A DNA stretch of 22,946 nucleotides from an uncultured Bacteroides sp. (GTDB lineage: Bacteria > Bacteroidota > Bacteroidia > Bacteroidales > Bacteroidaceae). The DNA lies in assembly GCF_900547205.1 (NCBI RefSeq), contig NZ_URFY01000063.1, forward strand, positions 1 to 22,946, given 5' to 3'. Each line of letters starts with the position of its first letter. Position 1 is the stretch's first letter. Below the pieces are notes generated by a model. The model saw only the letters and a program-made list of their open reading frames with translations, had not been told where the DNA came from and ran no database searches. Of this stretch, positions 9,295 to 16,520 are shown one piece after another. The position numbers were made by a program, and so were the translations under genes.

Positions 9295-10677
9295 TTATGA
9301 AGCTCTTACCATGCGCAGACCAAGCTTGATGTATTGGCATTCTTCGGTCAAAGCATTCTCCATATTGCGAAGCAAATCTTTAATAGCCTGAGCGTAATCG
9401 GCAATAGAAGGTTCCCCGTCGATAAAGCCATGAATATAATCTACCACAAATTCATCGTTTATCAATTTGGATATTGTTCTGAATACATCCAATAAGTATG
9501 TACCTTCTATATTGATAGTCATATTATCACCGTCAATCGTATATTCACAAGGAATACCTTGCTCAAGTGCCGGACGTAATTTGCCTACCAATTCAGATGC
9601 GAGAATCTTTGCATTATCAGGCTGTGCACGAGTCATAATCCCCGAAGTACCGTTTAACAAACCGCCAATTATTGACAAAAGGAAGTCAGCATTTACCTCT
9701 ATACGGCATTTATTGTCATCTTCATAGTAATAGCGCATAATAATACGGCTCATGTCCTGGCTGTATTCAGGGTTTTCGGCACCGTTATAAGAATAAGAAG
9801 CGTACATACCTCCGGTGTTTTCGGCAGCTACATATTCTATCATTTTTGTAATAGCTTCCTCGATGGATGGCTTTACAAACATAGAAGAAACCATTCGTGC
9901 CATCAGTAAGTTGAAAATACCGGTCATTGGACGATTTACTTCAATAGTTGCAAGCGCACCACCAAGTCCTGTCGGTATCCAGCCCATATCTACTTTTGCG
10001 TCTGATTTCCAGTCTAAGAATAAAGGTGAGCTCTTAGTAGGGTCTTTATCGTTATTATTTAACAGTTCAGCCTGTCCTAGAATACCAGGTCTGGTTCCAG
10101 CTTCTTTCACTGCTCCCATCTTCCATTTTCCCAGCAAATCGGTCTTATTATTTGCAAGCATATGGTTAATGTCGATAGTCATTTCTTCATTAATTATCTT
10201 TCCTTTGAGCGTGACTGTGCGGGTGGGTTGTACGTCTTCACACTCGAAAACGAAGTCACGACCGCTTTTGAATAGTTTCACATCCCTTAGTATTAGTTCC
10301 TTTTCTCCCGGAACCGGGCTGTACGTTGTAAATTTGGAATCAAGACCCTCCAATAGTCCTGTCAATGTAGATAAGTCCTTTTCTGTTCCAGCTAGTGTGA
10401 AGGTAGCTGTTTCTAAGTTCTCGTCAGCCATCACTGTGACCTTCTTTCCGATAAGCTCTTCACCATTATAAGTCATCTTTAATGCATAGTCACCATTTTC
10501 ACAGTAGTCTCCACTGATGTCCAGAAATTCTTCTTCCTCACCATCATTTGTATCATTGCCGCCGGTATAAATTTGGTCTAGGTATTCATCGTCGACACCA
10601 TTAACACAAGAAGTAAACGTGCCTATGTAACACACCAGTAACGCTACTCCAAATAGATAGAATAATTTGTTTTTCAT
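9295..10677 (-). CDS. DUF4925-like lipoprotein, first gene of the locus
   Basis: The protein has 460 residues from the ATG at 10677. The in-frame ATG at 10713 lies over the promoter's -7 box and is rejected as a start. A lipoprotein signal has its Cys at residue 24 (TFTSC), followed by an acidic linker rich in Asp, Gly and Glu. The body resembles the Bacteroides DUF4925 family from memory: an early segment DYALKMTYNGEELIGKKVTV, a lipid-transport-like beta-rich half, then a helical half ending with a C-terminal ALTEECQYIKLGLRMV. Its function is unknown. It precedes the SusC gene by 75 bases on the same strand and has its own near-consensus promoter, so it is either the leader gene of the locus or a separately expressed surface lipoprotein. 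Its GC content is visibly lower than that of the SusC/SusD genes. The family assignment is moderate; lipoprotein status is firm. Confidence 0.75.
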   Translation of the reverse strand: MKNKLFYLFGVALLVCYIGTFTSCVNGVDDEYLDQIYTGGNDTNDGEEEEFLDISGDYCENGDYALKMTYNGEELIGKKVTVMADENLETATFTLAGTEKDLSTLTGLLEGLDSKFTTYSPVPGEKELILRDVKLFKSGRDFVFECEDVQPTRTVTLKGKIINEEMTIDINHMLANNKTDLLGKWKMGAVKEAGTRPGILGQAELLNNNDKDPTKSSPLFLDWKSDAKVDMGWIPTGLGGALATIEVNRPMTGIFNLLMARMVSSMFVKPSIEEAITKMIEYVAAENTGGMYASYSYNGAENPEYSQDMSRIIMRYYYEDDNKCRIEVNADFLLSIIGGLLNGTSGIMTRAQPDNAKILASELVGKLRPALEQGIPCEYTIDGDNMTINIEGTYLLDVFRTISKLINDEFVVDYIHGFIDGEPSIADYAQAIKDLLRNMENALTEECQYIKLGLRMVRAS

Positions 10678-10710
10678 TGATACTTGTTTTTTATTGTTTA
10701 ACCTTGGGTG

Positions 10711-10742
10711 CAAAGGTAGGCGGGTAGCGTTCTTTAAACAAA
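10711..10742 (-). promoter_or_regulatory. Bacteroides-type promoter upstream of the DUF4925-like gene
   Basis: Read on the minus strand, TTTG (10742-10739) is followed by exactly 20 bases and TACCTTTG (10718-10711). Both boxes match the Bacteroides primary sigma consensus TTTG-N19-21-TAnnTTTG. Transcription should start near 10704, giving a leader of about 27 bases before the ATG at 10677. It probably drives the whole locus down to the GH130 gene. Confidence 0.8.
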
Positions 10743-10907
10743 TCTAATTTTATCAAATACTAATACAATTCTATCAATCTCTTTTAAATTGTACTAATAT
10801 TAGTGATTTTCACCCCCTTAAAACTTGAATCTTGAGTTTGGTTTAGTGCAGTTTTCCTGTTTTTGAATCTATGTGGTGAACCCCGTGCAAAAGCTTAGAT
10901 AAAGAGT

Positions 10908-10948
10908 AGGGGCGTCTCATAACCTATTTAGATTAATGAGACGCCCCT
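10908..10948 (-). terminator. Strong hairpin terminator of the PepSY-like gene
   Basis: GGGGCGTCTCAT (10909-10920) and ATGAGACGCCCC (10936-10947) form a perfect GC-rich 12-bp stem, extendable by one A-T pair, around a 15-base loop. It lies 24 bases beyond the stop codon of the minus-strand PepSY-like gene. It also isolates that gene from the promoter at 10711-10742. The T-rich side is better on the plus strand (TTCTTT), so it may stop transcription in both directions. Confidence 0.75.
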
Positions 10949-10972
10949 TCTTTAATGATTTTCGAGTAATCC

Positions 10973-11833
10973 TTATCCTTCTACTTGCGTACCATCGGCA
11001 TTATAATATACGGTGATATGTCCCGTGCTATTATCCATATTAATACGATAAAGAGTGATAGTACCGTTTGCCTGCGGACGAATTACTTTCGTAACTGTAT
11101 CGACCAACTCGTTGAATGCGTATTTGTCTCTTGTCAAACCGTCCTTCACTGCTTGCGGCGTATCTGCCCAGCTTTGTGAATATTCGCTCTGAACCCATGT
11201 GTAGCTCTTACTCAGGATGTAGAGGAAATAAACGTTGTTGTCCACCAAGGTAACATTAATGTTATCACCCGTTTCAACCTTCACGATTTTGGCAGAAGCA
11301 TATTGCTGTTTAACCATTGCCAAGACAGGTTGCTCTACCGGGGTAGGCTGAGCCTCGTTGCCCGTGTTGTCTTGTCCGGCCACTAGGAAGAGATAACCAT
11401 CCTCAGCGTAGTAGAGGTCTACCACTTTGCCGTTCTGGGTGAGTTCAACAACATAAGCCGGAATCATGTCCTTACGTTCCAGATGGCTGGCGTCTACCAC
11501 TTTCCATGTTTTGTAATCACTGTTGGCGATAGCGTCTGTGATAACTTTGGGGATAGCGTTGGTGGCTACCGCTGTCTCTGTGAGATACCATACTCCATCT
11601 TGGTTGAACCAAGCTGCGGTTTGAGTACTGCTGTTCAAGAAGTTAGCCACTCCGTAATCGTCTTTTTCAGACCAGAGTACGTTGGTTGCATTCGGGAACA
11701 TCTGTTTGAAAGATGTTTGTACGGCAGTGCCGGGTTGATAATCAGGGTCCTTCTTATCATCGTCATCACTGCAGGCTGCCATAAATAACATGGCTACAAG
11801 CGAAAAGAATAAAAAACTGAATTTCCGTTTCAT
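10973..11833 (-). CDS. PepSY-like (PF11396-type) periplasmic or surface lipoprotein
   Basis: The protein has 286 residues from the ATG at 11833. A GTG three codons earlier is less likely. A lipoprotein signal ends in MAAC (Cys21) and is followed by SDDDDKK, a typical acidic Bacteroides lipoprotein tether. The body has two or more copies of the PepSY-like fold seen in Bacteroidetes 'beta-lactamase-inhibitor-like' proteins. The pattern is a helix of the type SFKQMFPNATNVLW followed by strands with WFNQDGVWYLTET, then IPKVITDAI, YKTWKVVDA and VVDLYYAEDGYLF. A later segment repeats the scheme with SWADTPQAVKDGL and TLYRINMDN. No catalytic function is known. It stands alone between a terminator and a repeat-rich spacer, so context says little. 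The family call is fairly firm; its partner or ligand is unknown. Confidence 0.82.
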   Translation of the reverse strand: MKRKFSFLFFSLVAMLFMAACSDDDDKKDPDYQPGTAVQTSFKQMFPNATNVLWSEKDDYGVANFLNSSTQTAAWFNQDGVWYLTETAVATNAIPKVITDAIANSDYKTWKVVDASHLERKDMIPAYVVELTQNGKVVDLYYAEDGYLFLVAGQDNTGNEAQPTPVEQPVLAMVKQQYASAKIVKVETGDNINVTLVDNNVYFLYILSKSYTWVQSEYSQSWADTPQAVKDGLTRDKYAFNELVDTVTKVIRPQANGTITLYRINMDNSTGHITVYYNADGTQVEG

Positions 11834-11983
11834 ACTGTTCACGTTTTTGTGGGTTAATAAATTATTTGTTTTACCTTATACAAACAGTTGCACGAAGGGG
11901 AAAGATAGAGACGGTAAATGCGATTTCATTTAGTTTAAGAGATTTATTCGTTCATTTGAACTAGTAAGTTTCCTTTAACAAAG

Positions 11984-12091
11984 CATTCAGTTCACCAAGG
12001 TGACGCGGAGTTACGCAGATATAATTAATTATTAATCAATGGATTTAATTTTAATCTGTGCTAATCTGCGTAATCTGTGGTGAACTGAATG
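11984..12091. repeat. Interrupted inverted-repeat element, 108 bases
   Basis: CATTCAGTTCACC (11984-11996) and GGTGAACTGAATG (12079-12091) are perfect 13-base inverted ends. Inside, TTACGCAGAT (12011-12020) pairs with ATCTGCGTAA (12064-12073). The centre is A/T rich. The phrase around 12054-12084 (AATCTGTGCTAATCTGCG and so on) is of a kind I recall as scattered in many bacterial genomes. It reads as a non-coding REP- or MITE-like element with no transposase. Confidence 0.65.
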
Positions 12092-12125
12092 TATTAAACC
12101 CGACAACGGATAGAATAAAACTTAA

Positions 12126-12332
12126 AAAGAGGCTGTCTAAAAAGTCAGTAGTATCCACCACTCCCCTCCCTTCGGGAAGGAGGGGTGGCTGAAAGCCGGG
12201 GTGGTAGGTGGATACATAAGCGAATGATAATCAATGAGCTATATGATTTACCTACCACCTCCCCCTACGGGTACTCCTCCTTCCTGAAGGAGGAGAGTGG
12301 TGGATACTACTGTTTTTTTAGACAGCCTCTTT
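12126..12332. repeat. Palindromic repeat element A with about 44-bp terminal inverted repeats
   Basis: The left end (12126-12169, AAAGAGGCTGTCTAAAAA and onward) matches the reverse complement of the right end (12289-12332) at 41 of 44 positions. Inside the ends lie hairpin-prone segments of the CTTCGGGAAGG / CTTCCTGAAGG type and the pair GGTGGTAGGT / ACCTACCACC. There is no coding sequence. The element starts 23 bases past the phosphodiesterase stop and, being a huge hairpin with T-rich flanks, probably also ends that transcript. Its core recurs at 22082-22314. It is best described as a non-autonomous MITE-like repeat. Confidence 0.8.
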
Positions 12333-12355
12333 ACCTTATAATAATGGTGAATGGA

Positions 12356-13273
12356 TTATTTAAAAACAAGCTTCATGGGTCTACCTATCCAAACCTGTGG
12401 TTGTTCGAGATTGAAAATATAAGCTATTGTAGAAGCTACGTCGAATTGCATCATGCTGACATCATCGAAGCGGAGTCCGCTCTTGACGTTCTTGCCTGAT
12501 ATAATAAAAGGAGTTTCCATTTCCTGCATTGTTTTTCCGCCATGACTTTTGTTGATGCCACCGTGATCGGAGGTTACCATGAAGATAGTATCATCGAATA
12601 TTCCTGCATCCTTTGTGGCTTGTACAATCTGGCCGATGTATGTGTCCAGTTCTTTAAGCTTCTCGTAGTATTCGGGAGTATCGTGTCCGGCAGTGTGGCC
12701 TGTGTGGTCGGGGCCGTCAAAACAGATGGCGAGCAGAGTCGGCTGTTTTTCCTTAATATAAGAGGAAGCCATGTCGCCCAATTCTTTGGGAGTCTTATTG
12801 CAATCGAGCACCTGATGGCGGTAGTTCAGTGAAAGTGTATCTACGAGGTACTTTATTCCTTCCCACTCGTGCAGGCAACCTATTTCCGCTTTCGGACGAG
12901 CATCACGAAGTAGCTGGAACACGGTTGGGAATATGCCATGCTGATTGAGCACGCGCGAGGGAAGTTCCGGAGTTTTAGAGCCCCATTCGGTGTATCCGTG
13001 GAGTTCGGGACCGGCTCCCATGAACATGGAAGCCCAGTTGATGGCACTCGAAGAGGGGAGTGTGGAACGTTTCTTCAGCGTGTAGGCTCCGTCTTCCATT
13101 AGTTTCTTGACGTTAGGCATATCGGCTTTGGGAAGGCTGTATGCGCCCCAACCGTCCAGACCGATAAGGATAACGTGTTTTGCTTTGTCTTTTCCTTTGG
13201 CATCACAAGAAAGTGTGACGCTGAATAGCAGTGCCAATGTGGCGAGTAATGTGTAACAAGAATGTCTGTTCAT
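12356..13273 (-). CDS. Alkaline-phosphatase-superfamily phosphodiesterase / nucleotide pyrophosphatase-like exported protein
   Basis: This 305-residue protein has an N-terminal signal (hydrophobic 8-22). The sequence TLSC at 20-23 is only a poor lipobox, so it may be periplasmic rather than lipidated. The metal-site pattern of the type I phosphodiesterase family is complete: Asp40 in LIGLDGWG, a Ser nucleophile in LPSSSAINW near 74-76, Asp186 and His190 in FDGPDHTGH, Asp236-His237 in SDHGG and His244. These enzymes use two zinc ions to split phosphate mono- or diesters. The protein is short for the family and lacks large insertions. The gene follows the DUF2264 gene by 36 bases, so both probably share the promoter at 14614-14645. 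The context of a putative glycan hydrolase suggests a sugar-linked phosphoester or phosphonate substrate, but that is inference. Confidence 0.85.
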   Translation of the reverse strand: MNRHSCYTLLATLALLFSVTLSCDAKGKDKAKHVILIGLDGWGAYSLPKADMPNVKKLMEDGAYTLKKRSTLPSSSAINWASMFMGAGPELHGYTEWGSKTPELPSRVLNQHGIFPTVFQLLRDARPKAEIGCLHEWEGIKYLVDTLSLNYRHQVLDCNKTPKELGDMASSYIKEKQPTLLAICFDGPDHTGHTAGHDTPEYYEKLKELDTYIGQIVQATKDAGIFDDTIFMVTSDHGGINKSHGGKTMQEMETPFIISGKNVKSGLRFDDVSMMQFDVASTIAYIFNLEQPQVWIGRPMKLVFK

Positions 13274-13309
13274 GATGGTATTTATTTTAATAAAGGTTTA
13301 ATTGATTCG

Positions 13310-14554
13310 TTATTCATGATAAGAATGATCTCTCGGGAAGTCCTCGCCCTCCCATGCTTTCTTTGACGTCCAAGATTGCGGGGCATCCGTCCAGAAAGGA
13401 CTGTCGGCAGGCAGGCCCAGCGGAAGAAAAGCCAGTGAAGCCAGATACAGGCTGCCGTTGTTGGTGTAATAATCGGATATGTCAGGTTGCGAACCGTTGA
13501 AGCCGAGGGTGAGATAGCCCTTTGAATTGAAATTCCGGTTGTCGCCGAACATACGCTGTATGACGGCTGTCATTCCACTGCGAACCTGCCCGTTGGAGAG
13601 TTCCTTGGGGAGCCAGTTGCGCCATGCCAAGAGAGCCAGTGTTTGCAAAGACCCCGTGCGGTAGGTGATAGACCGTCCCACAACGGGGAGTGTACCTTCG
13701 GGAGAAATCATGCGTTCGAGAATCACTCCGAAGCGTTGTGCCCTTTGGATGGCTTTGTGGTAGTTGCAGCCCGGCATATTCCACATTCTTTTATGCTTGC
13801 CGGCTTCGGTGATTACTTCCAGTGCTTCAATATACATGGGATGGATGACGAAGCTATTGTAATAGTCGAACGCAAAGCTCGGACCGTCGGAGTACCAACC
13901 GTCGCCAACGTACCATTCTTCTATCTTTCGGAGGGAGGAACTGATGCGGTAAGTGTCGCTGGGAGCACCTGCTCTGCGGAGGAACGACTCGACGGTGGCG
14001 CTGAACAGCAACCAGTTGCTATAGGCGGGGTCCACCCGTCGGAGTTGAGTAAATTCGGTGATATAACGTTGTTTGGTCACGCTGTCCAAAGGCAGCCAAA
14101 GCGCATCATAACCTCTGAGGAAGCTCTCTGCGATGTAGGCGGCATCAACCAACGTCTGCCCTTCCTGTCGCCACAACAGGTAGTCGGGGGCAGAAGGGTC
14201 GACGGCTTGTGCGTAGCTTTTCAGCGCCCACTCCCGTAGCTGCTTGCGTTGCGCTCCCTCTGCGCTGTCATCATCCGGCAGCGATAGCCACGGGGCCAAT
14301 CCTGCCATGAGTCGTCCGAAACATTCCATATAGGTGACGTTTTTATTGCGCCCGTCCCACGTGGGGCTTAGCTCTACGAGCATATTTTGTTTCAGCAAGC
14401 CTTGGCTCATGTTGCTCAATACGGGACTTGCCATCCGGTACAACACGTCGCACCAGACTTCGCGGTCGCTCTTTTCTGTTTTCTTTTTTGCTGTGATACT
14501 TTCCGCCGGAATAAGCAGAATGATAAATAGGAATACCCAATTAAGTGCTTTCAT
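13310..14554 (-). CDS. DUF2264 family exported protein, putative alpha/alpha-barrel glycoside hydrolase
   Basis: This 414-residue protein has a Sec signal ending around ITA (residue 22). The body matches the DUF2264 family: WDGRNKNVTYMECFGRLMAG near 66-85, then NWLLFSATVESFLRR, YVGDGWYSDGPSFAFDYYNS and a C-terminal SPEGTLPVVGRSITYRTG. The aromatic- and Asp-rich stretches, such as DGWYSDGPSFAFDYYNS, look like the cleft of an alpha/alpha toroid. DUF2264 proteins resemble unsaturated-uronide or beta-glucuronide-cleaving toroid enzymes. I recall a link to CAZy family GH154 but cannot confirm it here. The gene has its own near-consensus promoter and leads an operon with the phosphodiesterase. The location is periplasmic by signal type. 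Confidence 0.85.
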   Translation of the reverse strand: MKALNWVFLFIILLIPAESITAKKKTEKSDREVWCDVLYRMASPVLSNMSQGLLKQNMLVELSPTWDGRNKNVTYMECFGRLMAGLAPWLSLPDDDSAEGAQRKQLREWALKSYAQAVDPSAPDYLLWRQEGQTLVDAAYIAESFLRGYDALWLPLDSVTKQRYITEFTQLRRVDPAYSNWLLFSATVESFLRRAGAPSDTYRISSSLRKIEEWYVGDGWYSDGPSFAFDYYNSFVIHPMYIEALEVITEAGKHKRMWNMPGCNYHKAIQRAQRFGVILERMISPEGTLPVVGRSITYRTGSLQTLALLAWRNWLPKELSNGQVRSGMTAVIQRMFGDNRNFNSKGYLTLGFNGSQPDISDYYTNNGSLYLASLAFLPLGLPADSPFWTDAPQSWTSKKAWEGEDFPRDHSYHE

Positions 14555-14613
14555 GTATTAATGTATTAAGGATTCGTTCAAAGGATTCATCATGTCATTA
14601 CAAAATGACAACA

Positions 14614-14645
14614 CAAAGGTAGGATTATTCGATTGGAGAGACAAA
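14614..14645 (-). promoter_or_regulatory. Bacteroides-type promoter of the DUF2264-phosphodiesterase operon
   Basis: On the minus strand TTTG (14645-14642), 20 bases and TACCTTTG (14621-14614) match the Bacteroides consensus. The -7 octamer is identical to the one at 10711-10718. Transcription should begin near 14607, about 53 bases before the DUF2264 ATG at 14554. Confidence 0.8.
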
Positions 14646-14669
14646 TACTATCTTAGCATTAAGCAATAC

Positions 14670-14711
14670 TTTTGCATTATTTATCAGAAACTGATACTTT
14701 TATGTGCAAAA
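14670..14711. promoter_or_regulatory. Nested dyad, candidate operator between divergent genes
   Basis: TATCAG (14682-14687) and CTGATA (14691-14696) flank AAA. Around them, TTTTGCA (14670-14676) and TGCAAAA (14705-14711) form a second inverted repeat with nearly the same centre. The site lies 25 bases upstream of the minus promoter's -33 box and 36 bases upstream of the plus -7 box. That position suits a dimeric regulator acting on both. It is inferred from symmetry and place only. Confidence 0.45.
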
Positions 14712-14746
14712 TGAAGGGAGCGGGGCTTACGTAACGTGATTTGTTA

Positions 14747-14754
14747 TACATTTG
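14747..14754 (+). promoter_or_regulatory. Promoter -7 box ahead of the DUF4832 gene
   Basis: TACATTTG matches the Bacteroides -7 consensus TAnnTTTG. It would start transcription around 14761, about 15 bases before the ATG. No TTTG is found at the expected -33 spacing, so this promoter may need an activator. Confidence 0.5.
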
Positions 14755-14775
14755 CAGGATAAACAAAATATTACT

Positions 14776-16344
14776 ATGAAGAAGAATTGGGTATATGGCA
14801 GCGTGATGGCTGTCTTGATTGCCTTGTTGGCGAGTGGTTGCAATGATTCGCGGCGGGTAGTTGAATTTCGCGGCATCTGTGCAGACGACACAAACGGAGA
14901 GAATGGATTATACAACCCCGGACGAGGCTTCCGGCTGGAGACTGCGGTAGATGTGCTCTACGATAAAGACAATCCGACGAAAGAGCTGGTGGAGCTATCC
15001 GCCAAGTATGCAGCCGACAGTGTATCCCTCTCACAGAGTTACTTCTACCTTACTTATCTGATTGGCGAGCAATTGTCCGAAGAGAACTTCCAAACGATGC
15101 AGGCCTACTTCGACGAACTGCAACGGCAGGGCAAGAAGGCAGTGCTGCGATTTGCCTACGAAAGGGATTTCATGGGAAGGGCGGCTACCGGCCCCACGGG
15201 CAATCAGATTCTCGCGCATCTGGACCAACTGAAACCTTTTCTTGAAAAGAATAAAGACCTGATACTGGTGGTGCAAGCCGGAATGATAGGCGCATGGGGA
15301 GAATGGCACAGTTCCATCCAAGGACTGGAAAACTCGGAAGAGACGAAAACCGCCGTACTGGAGAAACTGCTTTCCGTGGTGCCGCAGGAACGGAACGTGC
15401 AAGTGCGCCTTCCCGAGTTTAAGAACCTGCTGAAAGACAAACCGGAGCTTTACAAAAGACTCTCCTTCCACGACGACTTTATCGTGATACGCCCCGACAG
15501 GTGGGATGCGGATATGCACGAAGGCACTCCCAAATTCGACCAGATTGTCAACGAGTCGCCCTATCTCGTAGTAGACGGCGAACTGCCTTGGGGATTCTGG
15601 AGCGTGGGAGCCGACCCGGACAGTCCTTCCGCCGGATGGATTATCGACGGGCTGCAAGCGGCACGGCGTTTGTTTCTCCAGCATTACACTTCGCTGAGCG
15701 TGATACATAATTATAAGGAGCAACACCCCAACAATCGGTTCGACGAAAACAATCCCCCCGAATATTCGATGATTGTATGGAAGAAGTCGATGATAACGGA
15801 AGATTCTCTCCGCCAGCACCATATGCCCGTGTCCGACAGCTATTTCCTGAAGGCGGACGGAACCAAGACGGAGCGCAACGTGTTCGACTACATTCGCGAC
15901 CATCTGGGTTATCGCATCGAGCTGCAATCTCTCCAAATGCCCCGGAAGCTGAAAATCGGTGGCGAGAACCCCGTCCATCTGAATCTGATAAACAGAGGAT
16001 TTGCCACCGTATTTGGCGAACATCCCGTTTGCTTTGTGCTGATTGACGGAGAAGGAACGGTCACGGAGTTTCCCACCGCAGCCAATCCCGTGGAGTGGCA
16101 ACCGTTTGAGCCACAGGATTCTACTTATACCTCATTGGTGCATTCGGTGGATGCTTCCCTAGCATTGCCCGCTTCCGCCACTCCGGGCACTTATAAACTG
16201 GGGCTGTGGATTCCCGATGCTTCGGAGCGGTTGATGCACAATCCCCGCTATGCCATCCGCTGTGCAAACGGAGACACCGACTGGTGGATTTCCAAAGACG
16301 GAGCATATGGCGTGAACGTATTGACAAGCGTTGAAATAGAATAA
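14776..16344 (+). CDS. DUF4874/DUF4832 lipoprotein, putative glycan-active barrel protein
   Basis: The protein has 522 residues from the ATG at 14776. A TTG at 14752 in the same frame overlaps the -7 box and is rejected. A lipoprotein signal has Cys22 in LASGC. The N-terminal half carries the DUF4874 opening NGLYNPGRGFR and a barrel-like stretch with QSYFYLTYL, KKAVLRFAYERDF and LVVQAGMIGAWGEWHSS. The DUF4832 half follows, with the beta-sandwich segment at the C-terminus (GTYKLGLWIPDASERL, NPRYAIRCANGD). The GAWGEWHSS segment, with two acidic or polar residues at a strand end, recalls a catalytic end of a TIM barrel, but no activity is established for these families. It is divergent from the DUF2264 operon, with a shared regulatory region, which suggests a common substrate. 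Confidence 0.85.
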   Translation: MKKNWVYGSVMAVLIALLASGCNDSRRVVEFRGICADDTNGENGLYNPGRGFRLETAVDVLYDKDNPTKELVELSAKYAADSVSLSQSYFYLTYLIGEQLSEENFQTMQAYFDELQRQGKKAVLRFAYERDFMGRAATGPTGNQILAHLDQLKPFLEKNKDLILVVQAGMIGAWGEWHSSIQGLENSEETKTAVLEKLLSVVPQERNVQVRLPEFKNLLKDKPELYKRLSFHDDFIVIRPDRWDADMHEGTPKFDQIVNESPYLVVDGELPWGFWSVGADPDSPSAGWIIDGLQAARRLFLQHYTSLSVIHNYKEQHPNNRFDENNPPEYSMIVWKKSMITEDSLRQHHMPVSDSYFLKADGTKTERNVFDYIRDHLGYRIELQSLQMPRKLKIGGENPVHLNLINRGFATVFGEHPVCFVLIDGEGTVTEFPTAANPVEWQPFEPQDSTYTSLVHSVDASLALPASATPGTYKLGLWIPDASERLMHNPRYAIRCANGDTDWWISKDGAYGVNVLTSVEIE

Positions 16345-16380
16345 AACTCCCCCGATTGGAGGGCATTAACAGGCAGTCTG

Positions 16381-16506
16381 TCAGGTGTTAATAGTTGAGC
16401 TGTCAGGTATTAACACCTGAGACGACAAGTATTAACACCTGACAACTCAGGTATTAACTCCTGAGTTGCGGTTTATATGTAGCCTATCTATCAGCTATAT
16501 GTAGCC
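16381..16506. repeat. Cluster of short palindromic and direct repeats between convergent genes
   Basis: Four related units, TCAGGTGTTAATA, TCAGGTATTAACACCTGA, AAGTATTAACACCTGA and TCAGGTATTAACTCCTGA, begin at 16381, 16403, 16429 and 16447. They are 18-26 bases apart, and most form imperfect palindromes. The 11-base direct repeat TATATGTAGCC follows at 16474 and 16496. The cluster fills the gap between the converging DUF4832 and exchanger genes, so it may fold to end both transcripts. There is no coding potential. Confidence 0.6.
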
Positions 16507-16520
16507 AATAATCCGGCTGT

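Larger units (their letters stand above)
11834..12355. other. Gene-free spacer between the PepSY-like and phosphodiesterase genes
   Basis: These 522 bases hold no credible gene. From right to left they contain the 207-base palindromic element (12126-12332), the 108-base inverted-repeat element (11984-12091) and about 150 A/T-rich bases before the PepSY-like start. I see no clear TTTG/TAnnTTTG promoter in those 150 bases; the PepSY-like gene's promoter is therefore not located. Confidence 0.7.

Noticed and set aside
12126..12332. Possible invertible promoter (phase-variation switch)
   Set aside because: The long inverted repeats could in principle recombine, but no TAnnTTTG promoter lies between them, no recombinase is adjacent, and the sequence recurs as a repeat family.
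15031..16101. Long minus-strand open frame of 356 codons opposite the DUF4832 gene
   Set aside because: It is the antisense shadow of a clearly coding lipoprotein gene, has low-complexity His/Leu/Gln-rich composition and no recognisable domain.
16381..16465. Possible CRISPR array
   Set aside because: Units are short, palindromic, degenerate and only 18-26 bases apart, with no unique spacers of constant length and no cas genes.
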